A stretch of 53,483 nucleotides of DNA from CAYJLW01 sp964370965 (GTDB lineage Bacteria > Actinomycetota > Acidimicrobiia > UBA2766). The notes under the pieces are model-generated. The model was given only the letters and a program-made list of their open reading frames with translations, was not told the DNA's origin and did not search any database. Numbering within the stretch: the first letter of the stretch is position 1; every line of letters begins with the position of its first letter. The stretch spans positions 1 through 53,483 of the forward strand of contig CAYJLW010000021.1 of assembly GCA_964370965.1 (NCBI GenBank), given 5' to 3'. Below are positions 28,801 through 37,512 of this stretch, piece by piece. The translations under genes and the position numbers were made by a program.

Positions 28801-31800
28801 CTACTTCAATTCTTGCGTGCTCTCCTTCGGCGACGGCTCTCCGTACGCGAACCTGGCGGTGGGGCCGAGCCCGCACGGCTGCGGCACGGCCACCCGCGAG
28901 TACACCGCCCCCGGGCGCTACACCGCCCGCCTCAGCGCCACCGTGGGGGCCGACGCCGTCACCGTCGAGCGCGAGGTGCGCGCCCAGGCCCGCCCCGTGG
29001 CGGCCGCCACGGCCACGCCCGCCAACGTGTCCGCAGGGGTCGCCGCCGTCCTGGACGCCTCGCCGTCGCGGGACGACGACGGCTTCGTGGTCTCCTACGC
29101 GTGGTCCGACGCCGGGGGGTGGAGCGCCACCGGCCCGCAGGTCACCCGCACGTTCACGCAGGCGGGGGAGTACCCGCTCACCCTGACCGTGACCGACAAC
29201 GAGGGCCTCACCGGGTCGAGCACCGTCGTGGCCCAGGCCGCCGACGTGCGCTTCACCTCCCAACCCGGCCTCGACGCCGACTTCCAAGCGGTCGTGGACC
29301 CGAGCGCGTCACGTTCCGCCGCCGCCTACTTCAACCGCTGCGACCTCACGTTCTTCGACGGTCCCTACACGAACACGGTGAGCGCGCTCTCCGGCGGCGC
29401 CTGCCAGAGCGCCACCCGCACCTACCGCCAGGCGGGCCGCTACACCGTCCGCCTCCGCGCCCTCGGCATCCACGGCGACGACGTGAGCCTCGACCAGCAG
29501 GTGACCGTGGGTGTCCGCCCGCACCGGCCGGTGGCGGTGGCGGGGGCGTCTCCGGTGGTGGGCAACGTGGGCGGGGGGCCGGTGTCGGTGGGTCTGGACG
29601 GTTCGGGGTCTTGGGATCCTGACGGTGTGGTGGTGTCCCATGCGTGGTCCGACGGGTCGGGGTGGTCGGCGTCGGGGGCGGCGGCGACCCGGGTGTTCTC
29701 GGCGCGGGGCGAGTTCCCGTTGACGTTGACGGTGACGGACAACTCGGGGCTCTCGGCGTCCGAGGTGGTCGTGGTGCGTGTGGGTGACGTGAGGGTGTCG
29801 GCGGGCCGGGGGGTGTCGGCTGATTTCGAGGCGGTGGCGGACGCGTCGGCGTCGCGTTCGGCGGCCGGGGCGGGGTACTTCAACTCGTGTGACGTGACGT
29901 GGTTGGAGGGGCCGTACACGTCTTCGGGGAGCGTGCTGGCGGGCGGTCTTTGCGGGCCGTCGTCGCATGTGTTCCGGGGTGAGGGGACCTACACGGTGCG
30001 GTTGCGGGCGGTGGGTACCGCGGGTGACGACCTCTCTGTGGAGCGGGAGGTGGCGGTGGGGGCGTTGCCGCGGGCGCCGGTGGCGGTGGCGGGGGCGGTG
30101 CCGTCGACTTTGAACGTGGGGTCGGGGACGACGGCGGTGTTGAGTGCGGCGGGGTCTTCTGACGTGGACGGCTCGATCGTGTCCTATGAGTGGTCCGACG
30201 GGTCGGGGTGGTCGGCGTCGGGGGCGTTGGTGACGCGGGTCTTCGGGGTTCGGGGCGAGTATCCGGTGACGTTGACGGTCACGGACGACTCGGGGCTCTC
30301 GGCGTCGGCGGTGGTGACGGTGTTGGTGGCGGATGTGAGCTTCGCGGATTGGCCGGGCGTGGTCGACTTCCAGACGCACGTGAGCGCGGCAGCGTCGCGT
30401 TCCGCGGCGGGCCTGTTCGACGTGTGCGACTTCACGTTCGTGGAGGGCCCGTACACGAACACGGCGTCGGTGGCGGCGGGCGGCTACTGCGGGTCTGTGT
30501 CGCGGACCTTCCAGGCGCCGGGGACCTACACGGTGCGGTTGCGTGCGGTGGGGATCGCCGGTGACGACGTCACCGTGGAGCGGGAGGTGTCGGTGGGGGC
30601 GTTGCCGCGGGCGCCGTTGGCGGTGGCGGGGGCGTCTCCGGTGGTGGGCAACGTGGGCGGGGGGCCGGTGTCGGTGGGTCTGGACGGTTCGGGGTCTTGG
30701 GATCCTGACGGTGTGGTGGTGTCCCATGCGTGGTCCGACGGGTCGGGGTGGTCGGCGTCGGGGGCGGCGGCGACCCGGGTGTTCTCGGCGCGGGGCGAGT
30801 TCCCGTTGACGTTGACGGTGACGGACAACTCGGGGCTCTCGGCGTCGGCGGTGGTCGTGGTGCGTGTGGGTGACGTGAGGGTGTCGGCGGGCCGGGGGGT
30901 CTCGGCTGATTTCGAGGCGGTGGCGGACGCGTCGGCGTCGCGTTCGGCGGCGGGGTACTTCAACTCGTGCACCCTGAGTTTCGTGGACGGTCCGTACGTG
31001 AACGACGTGGACGCCAGGGATCCGTCGGGGTTGTGTGGTACGCGGTCGTGGGTGTTCGGGTCGGGGGGCGCCAAGACGGTGCGGTTGCGGGCGGTGGGTA
31101 CTGCCGGTGACGACCTCTCTGTGGAGCGGGAGGTGTCGGTGGGGGCGTTGCCGCGTCCTCCGGTGGCGGTGGCGGGGGCGGTGCCGTCGACTTTGAACGT
31201 GGGGTNNNNNNNNNNNNNNNNNNNNNNNNNNNNNNNNNNNNNNNNNNNNNNNNNNNNNNNNNNNNNNNNNNNNNNNNNNNNNNNNNNNNNNNNNNNNNNN
31301 NNNNNTGCGGTTGCGGGCCCGGGGTGTCGCCGGTGACGACGTCACCGTGGAACGGGAGGTGCGGGCGAAGGGCCGCCCTGTTGCCGAGGCGGCCGCCGTG
31401 CCCACCCTCGTGAACGTGGGTGAGGGCACCCAGACCGTGATGCTGAGCGCCGCCGGGTCCAGCGACCCCGACGGGGGGATCGTGAGCTACATCTGGTCCG
31501 ACGCCGGCGGCTGGTCAGCAGCCGGAGCCCTCGTGTCACGACAGCTCACCGCCCGCGGGGAGTACCCGATCACGCTCACGGTCGTGGACGCCGACGGACT
31601 CACGGGCCAGGCGTCGGTGCTCGTGAAGGCGACGGACGTCCGCTTCGGCGCCGCCGACACCGCCGGGGCCGACGAGGCGTTCTTTGACGCCTCCGGGTCG
31701 CGCTCGGCGACGAGCCCTGGCCTCTTCACGCTCTGCGAGTTCACCTTCGAGGAGGGCCCGTACACGAACACCGCCGACGCGCTCGTGGGCTCCTACTGCG

Positions 31801-31913
31801 CCGGGGTCACGCGGATCTACCAGGCCCCGGGCACCTACACCGTGCGCCTGCGTGCCCGGGGCAGCGGCGGTGACGAGGTCACGTACGAACGCGCTGTGAA
31901 CGTCGGCCCGTGA
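19808..31913 (+). CDS. Giant secreted protein: PKD, beta-rich centre with EF-hand, ten PKD pairs (interrupted by assembly gap)
   Basis: The gene runs through a 100-N gap at 31206-31305; the frame after the gap (31306-31913) is its true C-terminus. Total length is above 4,000 residues. A signal peptide (1 to about 38, ending AGAQA) leads to one PKD domain (about 40-125). About 2,150 residues of beta-rich sequence with few known motifs follow, including cysteine pairs and, near residue 2165, a perfect EF-hand loop DPDNNGLVRLDE. From about residue 2310 there are PKD pairs of roughly 180 residues each: a classical PKD plus a domain with two conserved cysteines and GPYTN. Eight lie before the gap, one is inferred inside it and one follows. 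There is no membrane anchor at the end. It is coupled to GT2 upstream (GTGA) and followed by a GT-C-like gene. I infer a calcium-stabilised surface or matrix protein, possibly glycosylated. The centre recalls giant planctomycete surface proteins, from memory only. Confidence 0.85.
29532..29866 (+). repeat. Near-identical long direct repeat, copy 1 (within the PKD array)
   Basis: About 335 bases match 30618-30952 with about three mismatches, offset 1,086 bases (362 codons, two PKD pairs). It marks a recent in-frame duplication. The stretch uses more GTG, TTG and TCG/TCT codons than the older repeats around it. Confidence 0.85.
30618..30952 (+). repeat. Near-identical long direct repeat, copy 2 (within the PKD array)
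   Basis: Second copy of 29532-29866. A further copy of the next part of the unit starts at about 31163 (matching from about 30080) and is cut by the N gap at 31206, so the gap lies within the repeated block. Confidence 0.85.
31206..31305. other. Assembly gap of 100 N inside the giant gene
   Basis: A round 100 N is a placeholder length. The last bases before the gap align to 30122 and the first after it to 30534 in the preceding repeat. The expected missing length is therefore about 411 bases (137 codons), which restores one reading frame; 100 bases do not. Confidence 0.8.
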
Positions 31914-31992
31914 CCCGGCGAGGCAGAATGGTCGCCCTGACGCCACGCCACCGGAGGGCACGCTGAGTCCGCCCCCTCGCCACGACAAGCGG

Positions 31993-33996
31993 ATGCGCCT
32001 CCTCGTGCTGGCGATCTTCGCATTCGGTTTCACGTTCCGGCTCTGGACCGCGGCATCGACGTACAACCCCGACGCCGCCACCCTCACATGGGGCTCGGCC
32101 TTCGTGGCGCAGGGCTACGGAGACCCGTACAAGGCCGTCGTGCGCTACTCCGCCACCGACCCCATCCCCCTCAGCCGGCTGCGCTCCCTCTCCCTGGCTC
32201 AGGGCTACGTGGGTGTCGTGGCCGGGGCGGTGCCCCTCTGGGTCGGGGAGCACCTCGGCCTCCTCCACCTCGACGACCCTCCCGACGGCAGGCGCCTCGG
32301 GATCGGCGAGCTCTTCGCCTACAAGCTCAGCTACCTCCCCGCCGACGTCCTCATCCTGTTCTGCCTACACCGCCTCTTCCGGCGGGACCGGCGCAAGCGA
32401 CTCCTCGCCTACGTGATCTGGGCGGCGAACCCGTTGAGCTTCTTCGCGTACGGCCAGGGGTTCCCCGACCTCTGGACGGCGGCGTTCCTGCTCGCGGGGT
32501 TCCTCCTCGTCACCTACGCCGGGCGCGACGCGCCCCCTGATCGCAAGTGGCGGGCGTACGTCCTCGCCGGCGGGGTCGTGGCGCTGGGCACGTTCGGGAC
32601 GAAGCTCCTGCCCCTCCTCCTGCTCGTAGCACTGGGTCGGCTGCTCTTCGGCGACGGCGCCCTCGACCGCCGACGCAAGGCCACGGCCGCGCTGGCGGTA
32701 GCGGGATCGTGCGCGGTCTGCGCCCTCCCGTACCTGTTCTCGGCCTTCGCCCGGCTCAACGTCTTCCAGCGCTTCGAGTTCAACGCCCGTTCCACGCTCG
32801 AGATCCCCGTAGCCGCCGACACGGTGGCCGCCGAGCTCGGCCTCGTCATCATGATCGTCGTCACCCTCTGGTTCCTGCTCTCCGCCGACCCGCTGGAGCG
32901 CCTCGAGGCCTGGTTCGTGATCACGTACCTCACCGTCGCAGTCTTCCTCGGGCTCCTCAACCACCTCCTCATCTGGGCGTTCGCCCCCACCCTGGTCGTC
33001 GTGAACCGCAACGAACGGGCCGCGGTCCTGCTCACGGTCGCCGAGGGACTCCGGGTGTTCTGGAGCGTCTTCTACTTCGACTGGCTCACCGCAGTCATGC
33101 TCCGGGGCGTCCACCGTTCCGCCGAATACGGGAACTCGATCGAGTGGGTGCGCCGTGCCGTGCCCTTCGAGGCGATCTTCAGCGGTCTCATGGCCAGTCT
33201 CCTCGTCGTGGCCGTCGGCTACGCCATGGTGTCGTACGTGCGCGGCTGGCGCGACGAGGTGGGGGCGCGCCGGGCGGTCGCCTGGTCGCTCGCCGGCCTG
33301 GCCGCCCTCACGCCCGTCGCCCTCGTCCTGGAGTCGGTCATGGCCGCCGACGTGGGCCCCCTGCGCTACTCGACGGAGGCCGACTTCACCCGCCGGGCCG
33401 AGAAGCGAGGAGACGACCTCCAGGACGCCACCCTCGAGTTTCCCCGGTTCTCGAACTGGGAGTCCGATCCCGTGCGGGGCCATCACGAGGTGAACTACCT
33501 GCTGCTCAAGACCCACTCCGACACCGAGCCCAGCCTCGACGACGTCGTTGCGCGTGTCGTGCGGAACGGGCGCGTGCTCGCCCGCGGCCGGATCCCGATC
33601 TGGGTCGCGGACCCCCAGAGCGACCGGGGACCTGTGAAGATCCCGCTCTCGCGCACCGTCGACCTCGAGGGGGCGCGCATCGTCCTGGAGCGGCTCCCCC
33701 CCGGATGGGACGCGAGCGTGGAGTCCCCGCCGCAGGAGCGGGTGAACAGGCCCCGCTTCCGCCTTCCCGCCGTCGTGGTCGCGGGCACGAAGTCCGGTGT
33801 GCCCCTCATCGAGATGCGCGAGAGCCTGACGGGGGACGCGACGGGCCGCCTCCTGCGGGCTGTCTTCAGTTGGCAGCGCCTCCTCGCCGTGCCTCTGCTC
33901 GGCTGCCTGGTGGCGCTGCTCGCCGCTTGGCTCGTCGAGAGGGACTCCTTCGCCGGCACGCGGCTGCGCATCCGCCTGTCGGTCTCCCGGGAGTGA
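31993..33996 (+). CDS. Polytopic membrane protein, GT-C-like glycosyltransferase (paralogue C)
   Basis: 667 residues from the ATG at 31993. It lines up along its length with the protein at 3986-6133: first helix, then ASTYNPDAATLTWGSAF (Asp27), DPIPL, SLAQGYVGVVAGAVPLWVGE, FFAYGQGFPDLW, GTFGTKLLP and NVFQRFEF. The outside domain near the C-terminus has ATLEFPRFSNWES, THSDTEPSLDD and PQSDRGPV, and both proteins end in RLR(L/I)R(F/L)(P/S)VSR. The Pro/Ala N-terminal tail of paralogue A is absent. A GGAGGG at 31952-31957 is 35 bases from this ATG but 5 bases from an in-frame CTG at 31963, so a CTG start adding ten residues (SPPPRHDKR after the start) is possible. The gene lies 79 bases after the giant gene, the same order as at the left end of the window. 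Confidence 0.7.
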   Translation: MRLLVLAIFAFGFTFRLWTAASTYNPDAATLTWGSAFVAQGYGDPYKAVVRYSATDPIPLSRLRSLSLAQGYVGVVAGAVPLWVGEHLGLLHLDDPPDGRRLGIGELFAYKLSYLPADVLILFCLHRLFRRDRRKRLLAYVIWAANPLSFFAYGQGFPDLWTAAFLLAGFLLVTYAGRDAPPDRKWRAYVLAGGVVALGTFGTKLLPLLLLVALGRLLFGDGALDRRRKATAALAVAGSCAVCALPYLFSAFARLNVFQRFEFNARSTLEIPVAADTVAAELGLVIMIVVTLWFLLSADPLERLEAWFVITYLTVAVFLGLLNHLLIWAFAPTLVVVNRNERAAVLLTVAEGLRVFWSVFYFDWLTAVMLRGVHRSAEYGNSIEWVRRAVPFEAIFSGLMASLLVVAVGYAMVSYVRGWRDEVGARRAVAWSLAGLAALTPVALVLESVMAADVGPLRYSTEADFTRRAEKRGDDLQDATLEFPRFSNWESDPVRGHHEVNYLLLKTHSDTEPSLDDVVARVVRNGRVLARGRIPIWVADPQSDRGPVKIPLSRTVDLEGARIVLERLPPGWDASVESPPQERVNRPRFRLPAVVVAGTKSGVPLIEMRESLTGDATGRLLRAVFSWQRLLAVPLLGCLVALLAAWLVERDSFAGTRLRIRLSVSRE

Positions 33997-34008
33997 CGCG
34001 GGGACGGA

Positions 34009-34788
34009 TCAGTCCTCCGTGTGGAACTCCAGGGTGGGCGTCGGCGACGGAGAGGAGGCTCCCGGGGTCGCCGGGGTCGCCGGGGGTGACGGTCGCCCGC
34101 CCGGGTCGAGGCGGGCGAGGTTGGAGAGGATGACGTCGGCGCTCACGTCCCCGCCGAGCTGCCGGCGCACGACCCGGTCGGGGTCCAGGAAGAGCAGGGC
34201 GGGGTAGCCCCCGACCCGCCACGCCCGGGTGATGCGCCCGTCCGTGTCCACGATCGTGGGGACTGTGACGCCGAGCGTGCGCACGAAGGCGGCGGGGTCG
34301 GCGACGTCGGGGCCGGCGCTCGCCGCCCCCACGGCGGTCGAGACGGTGAGGAAGTCGTAGCGGTCGCCCGCCTCGCGGTAGGCGGCCTCGAGGGCAGGGG
34401 CGAGAGAGCGGCACTGCTGGCACCAGTGCGCCCAGAACACGACGACGGCAGGCCGGCGCGCCATGGACTGCAGGCTCAGCGGGGCGCCCGTGAGGAGGTT
34501 CACCCCCGAGGTGGGCGGGGCCTTCGACCCCACGGCAGCGCCTTGCGTGTTCCGGCCCGAGGCCGAGTCGTCCACCGTGCCGTCGTCGACCGACTTGCAG
34601 GCCCCGGCGAGCAAGGCGGTCGCGGCGACGGCCAGGATGGCGACGAGGACGGCAGCGGGCCGCGACGCAGGGCCCTGCGCCCCGCTCGGGGGGCCGCTCG
34701 GGCCCTGCGCCCCGCTCGGGCCCTGCGCCCCGCTCGGGGGGCCGCTCGGGCCCTGCGCCCCGCTCGGGGGGCCGCTCGTGCCCTTCAC
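34009..34788 (-). CDS. TlpA-like thioredoxin-fold protein, membrane-anchored, with repeat-derived N-terminus
   Basis: 259 residues from a GTG at 34788 that overlaps the TetR stop (GTGA). The first 40 residues are three to four SGPPSGAQGP repeats made by a dispersed 30-bp DNA element. A hydrophobic helix (about 44-62) ends in LLAGACK; Cys64 could be a weak lipobox cysteine. The thioredoxin-like domain starts around residue 88 and has WAHWCQQC (CxxC at 123-126), VSTAVGA, GVTVPTIVD and GGYPALLFLDPDRV, as in ResA/TlpA-type thiol-disulfide proteins. The body should be outside the membrane, keeping cysteines reduced or making disulfides. No start codon exists between the repeat and the helix, so the repeat must be translated. 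It is the last gene of a minus-strand run with TetR and hydrolase genes. It converges with the GT-C gene 12 bases away. Confidence 0.8.
   Translation of the reverse strand: MKGTSGPPSGAQGPSGPPSGAQGPSGAQGPSGPPSGAQGPASRPAAVLVAILAVAATALLAGACKSVDDGTVDDSASGRNTQGAAVGSKAPPTSGVNLLTGAPLSLQSMARRPAVVVFWAHWCQQCRSLAPALEAAYREAGDRYDFLTVSTAVGAASAGPDVADPAAFVRTLGVTVPTIVDTDGRITRAWRVGGYPALLFLDPDRVVRRQLGGDVSADVILSNLARLDPGGRPSPPATPATPGASSPSPTPTLEFHTED
34671..34778 (-). repeat. In-frame dispersed 30-bp repeat, 3.6 copies (TlpA-like gene)
   Basis: Three full 30-base units (34671-34700, 34719-34748, 34749-34778) and one 18-base partial unit (34701-34718) are nearly identical. Read on the minus strand they encode SGPPSGAQGP repeats. 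Related units occur in the GntR gene and twice in the third giant gene. Confidence 0.85.
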
Positions 34789-35411
34789 CGGTGCGACCCG
34801 TCCGCGGAGGCGGAGCGCAGGAACGTCTCGACCATGTGCGAGAAGAGGTCGCCGGAGACGGCGTCGGGGTCCACGAGGCGCTGCAGGAGGAGGCCGGCGT
34901 CGAGGGCGAGGATCGCGGCGGCGAGATCCTCGGGTGTCTCCGGGGGATCGACGCCGAGCCTGTCGCACAGCAGCGTGACGACGCCGGCGAAGGCGTGACG
35001 GGTGTCGGCGTAGCGGCGGGCGAGGAGACGCCTCACCCGGGGATTGCGCATGGCATGGAGCCAGAACTCGATGGTGAGCACGAAAGCGTCGGCGCTGCGG
35101 TGGGTCGGCCGGTCCTCGTAGCGCCGACGGAGGGCGTCGAGGAGATCGTCCACGCCGTCGTGTTCGGTGAAGGCGCCGGCGAAGTCCGAGGCGGCATGCG
35201 CGACGCCGGCGTCCATGACGGCAAGGAAGAGGTCGTCCTTGCTGGCGAAGTTCGAGTAGAACGCGCCCCGGGTGTATCCGGCACGTTCCACGACGTCCTC
35301 GATGGACGTGGCGGCGAAGCCGTTGCGGGCGAACTCGGCCGCGGCCGCCTTCACGATCTGCGTACGGGTGCGTTCCCGGGATTCCGCTCGGGTGAGGCGC
35401 TTGGTTGCCAC
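34785..35411 (-). CDS. TetR/AcrR-family transcriptional regulator
   Basis: 208 residues. The N-terminal helix-turn-helix is clear: IVKAAAAEFARNGFAATS, IEDVVERAGYTRGAFYSNF, then SKDDLFLAVMD. The remaining all-helical part would bind an unknown ligand and dimerise. Its gene lies 48 bases after the secreted hydrolase gene and overlaps the TlpA-like gene by four bases, so the three probably form one transcript. A perfect palindrome at 37513-37526 upstream of the hydrolase and of the divergent secreted protein is the most likely binding site, by position and by symmetry. Confidence 0.9.
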   Translation of the reverse strand: MATKRLTRAESRERTRTQIVKAAAAEFARNGFAATSIEDVVERAGYTRGAFYSNFASKDDLFLAVMDAGVAHAASDFAGAFTEHDGVDDLLDALRRRYEDRPTHRSADAFVLTIEFWLHAMRNPRVRRLLARRYADTRHAFAGVVTLLCDRLGVDPPETPEDLAAAILALDAGLLLQRLVDPDAVSGDLFSHMVETFLRSASADGSHR

Positions 35412-35459
35412 AGCGGCTCAGACGTTACCCGCGGTGGTCTCCGCCAGGGGTGGCGGTCT

Positions 35460-37313
35460 TCATCCCCCCCGGTACTCCGCGAGCCAGGCGGACGTCACGG
35501 CACGGGCCTCCGGTTGGGTCGTGGCGAAGGCGTGCGCGTACATGGGCCAGGCCCATTCGGGAACCCCCTGGGTGTTGGTGACCATCTGCCGGCCGTAGCC
35601 GTCCCCGAAAGGACTCCCCGTCTCCGGGAGGGGCGCCACAACCTCAGGGAGCCCGGCGACGTCGATCAGGGCCCGGGACGAGGCGTTGGGGACCCAGGCG
35701 TCCCCCTCGCCGTACTGCAGGAGCACCGGCCGCGACAGACCGCCGCCGGGCGGGGTGCGGTACCGGTGCGCCCAGTTGGCGGGTTCGGCGGGATCGACGG
35801 CGTGCTGCAAGAGGGCGACGCCCACGGCGGCGTCGGTGCCGGGGCCGTCACGGGGGATGAGGCCCTTCTGGAGGGGCCACACCGGCAGCCTCACGAAGAT
35901 GTCCATGAGGCCGAGGCCGCAGACGTGCAGGATGCCGCCGTCGAGGCCACCCACGGCGGCGAGCGCCGTGGCGCCGAGCAGGCCCCCATAGGACGTGCCC
36001 TCGTACATGACGTGGTCGGCGTCGAGGTCGGGGACGCCGTCACCGCCGCTGGGCTGCACGTCGAGGACGGCGAGGGACGTGGCAACCGCCCGGCGCAGCG
36101 AGGCCACGTCGACGACTCCCTGCTGGAACATGGACACGAAGCGGGCCTGCTCCGGCGGTTGGTCCAAGGAGAGCACGTACCCGCCGTCCTTCAGCGTGCG
36201 CGTGCCGCGGTTGGACCAGTCGATCGCCAGGGTGGCGATTCCCGCAGAGTCGTTGTCGGCGAGGAACTCCACCATGCGTGTCTTGTTGCCGCCGTAGCCG
36301 TGACCGAAGATCGCCACGGGGGCGGGCGCGGTCGCCGCGGAAGCCGGCACGACGAGTTGGAACGTCGTGCGGTAGGGGCGCCCGGCGCCGAAGGCCCGGA
36401 ACGCGCCGTCGCCGCGGTCCTGGAAACTCGTGAGCGCGACGTGGCCGTACACGGTGAGCGAGCTGGCGGGCTTGCCGGTCGCCTCCACCCTGTCGATGCG
36501 GACGCCGTGGGGCCGAGCGGTCGCCTTCGCCACCGGGGCGAGCATGCGCGACTGCACGTCGTGCTCGTCGCGGACCGTGAAGTCCGTAGCCGACACGAGC
36601 GTCTCCGGGGCGACGCCGTGGGCGGCGAGGAACGCGAGGACGGGCGCGTAGTGCGTCGTGACGGGTGAGGGGGAGCCGGTGAGGACGGCGGCGAACCCCC
36701 GGGACGGGGTGTACGGGGAACCGTCGCGCCTGTGCAGCGCCGAGGTGAGGGCGACCACGTAGTGGTGGGCGTGGTCGAAACGAACCGCCGGCCAGGCGCG
36801 CACGCCCGCCGACGGCTGTGTCGTGCCCGCCGCCTCGGCGTCGACCTCGACCCGGACGGCGACGCGGTCGCCGGTCGTGGTGTCGTAGGCGACGAGGGCG
36901 TCGCCGCCGTCGGCGGGTAGCGACGCGGGGTCGGGCGCGCCGTCGAGCTCGAAGAGCACGGGCGTCGAGGCGGAGAACCCCGTCGCCCCGTCGAGCACCC
37001 GCGACGGGGATGTCGACCGCGGGACCTGGGATGTGTACGAGGCGGTCACGAGGGCGTCGTCCACGTCGATCCGGCGTCCCGTGGGCGAGCGGCGGTCGGC
37101 GACGGTGAACATGTCGCTCGGGAACGGGAGGCCGCAGGCGGACACCGAGACCGGGTTGCAGGGGTGGGCGAGGGAAGCGCCAGGGGTGGGGGCACGGCCC
37201 TGCGCAGCCGCCGCCCCGCCGGGCACGGTCGCCGCCGTCAGGAGCGCGACCGCGAAGGTTCGGGCTGCGGCGAACCGAACGTCTCGTCGCCGGGGGCGGG
37301 TCCGTGGGGGCAT
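35460..37313 (-). CDS. Secreted alpha/beta-hydrolase (esterase/lipase-like)
   Basis: 617 residues from an ATG at 37313 with AGAAGGAG six bases upstream. The signal peptide covers about 1-37 (AAARTFAVALLTAATV, then GGAAAAQG). A beta-rich N-terminal part follows, with CNPVSVSACGLPFPSDMFT (Cys52, Cys60). The hydrolase domain has an oxyanion-type FGHGYGG (336-342), the nucleophile elbow GTSYGG (Ser441) and a later LLQYGEGDAWVPN that would supply the acid. The exact substrate is not evident; large secreted esterases with this N-terminal pattern are common in actinobacteria and proteobacteria. A longer start through poly-Gly/Pro would read into a suspicious homopolymer and is rejected. It leads the hydrolase-TetR-TlpA run. 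Confidence 0.8.
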   Translation of the reverse strand: MPPRTRPRRRDVRFAAARTFAVALLTAATVPGGAAAAQGRAPTPGASLAHPCNPVSVSACGLPFPSDMFTVADRRSPTGRRIDVDDALVTASYTSQVPRSTSPSRVLDGATGFSASTPVLFELDGAPDPASLPADGGDALVAYDTTTGDRVAVRVEVDAEAAGTTQPSAGVRAWPAVRFDHAHHYVVALTSALHRRDGSPYTPSRGFAAVLTGSPSPVTTHYAPVLAFLAAHGVAPETLVSATDFTVRDEHDVQSRMLAPVAKATARPHGVRIDRVEATGKPASSLTVYGHVALTSFQDRGDGAFRAFGAGRPYRTTFQLVVPASAATAPAPVAIFGHGYGGNKTRMVEFLADNDSAGIATLAIDWSNRGTRTLKDGGYVLSLDQPPEQARFVSMFQQGVVDVASLRRAVATSLAVLDVQPSGGDGVPDLDADHVMYEGTSYGGLLGATALAAVGGLDGGILHVCGLGLMDIFVRLPVWPLQKGLIPRDGPGTDAAVGVALLQHAVDPAEPANWAHRYRTPPGGGLSRPVLLQYGEGDAWVPNASSRALIDVAGLPEVVAPLPETGSPFGDGYGRQMVTNTQGVPEWAWPMYAHAFATTQPEARAVTSAWLAEYRGG

Positions 37314-37333
37314 CGGCGGCTCCTTCTGAGGTT

Positions 37334-37417
<84 letters not shown>

Positions 37418-37512
37418 GGGGGCCTGGGGGCGCCCCTCTTTGGTGCGGGGGCGGGGGCCCCCGTAAACCCGGCCCCCCCGCTCCCCAGGACGGCTTCCCA
37501 GCACCAACGGGA

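Noticed and set aside
31306..31336. A stop codon that seems to end the giant protein just after the gap
   Set aside because: It is in the frame set by a placeholder of 100 N. The other frame continues the PKD array to the stop at 31914 side with the same ending as the left giant.
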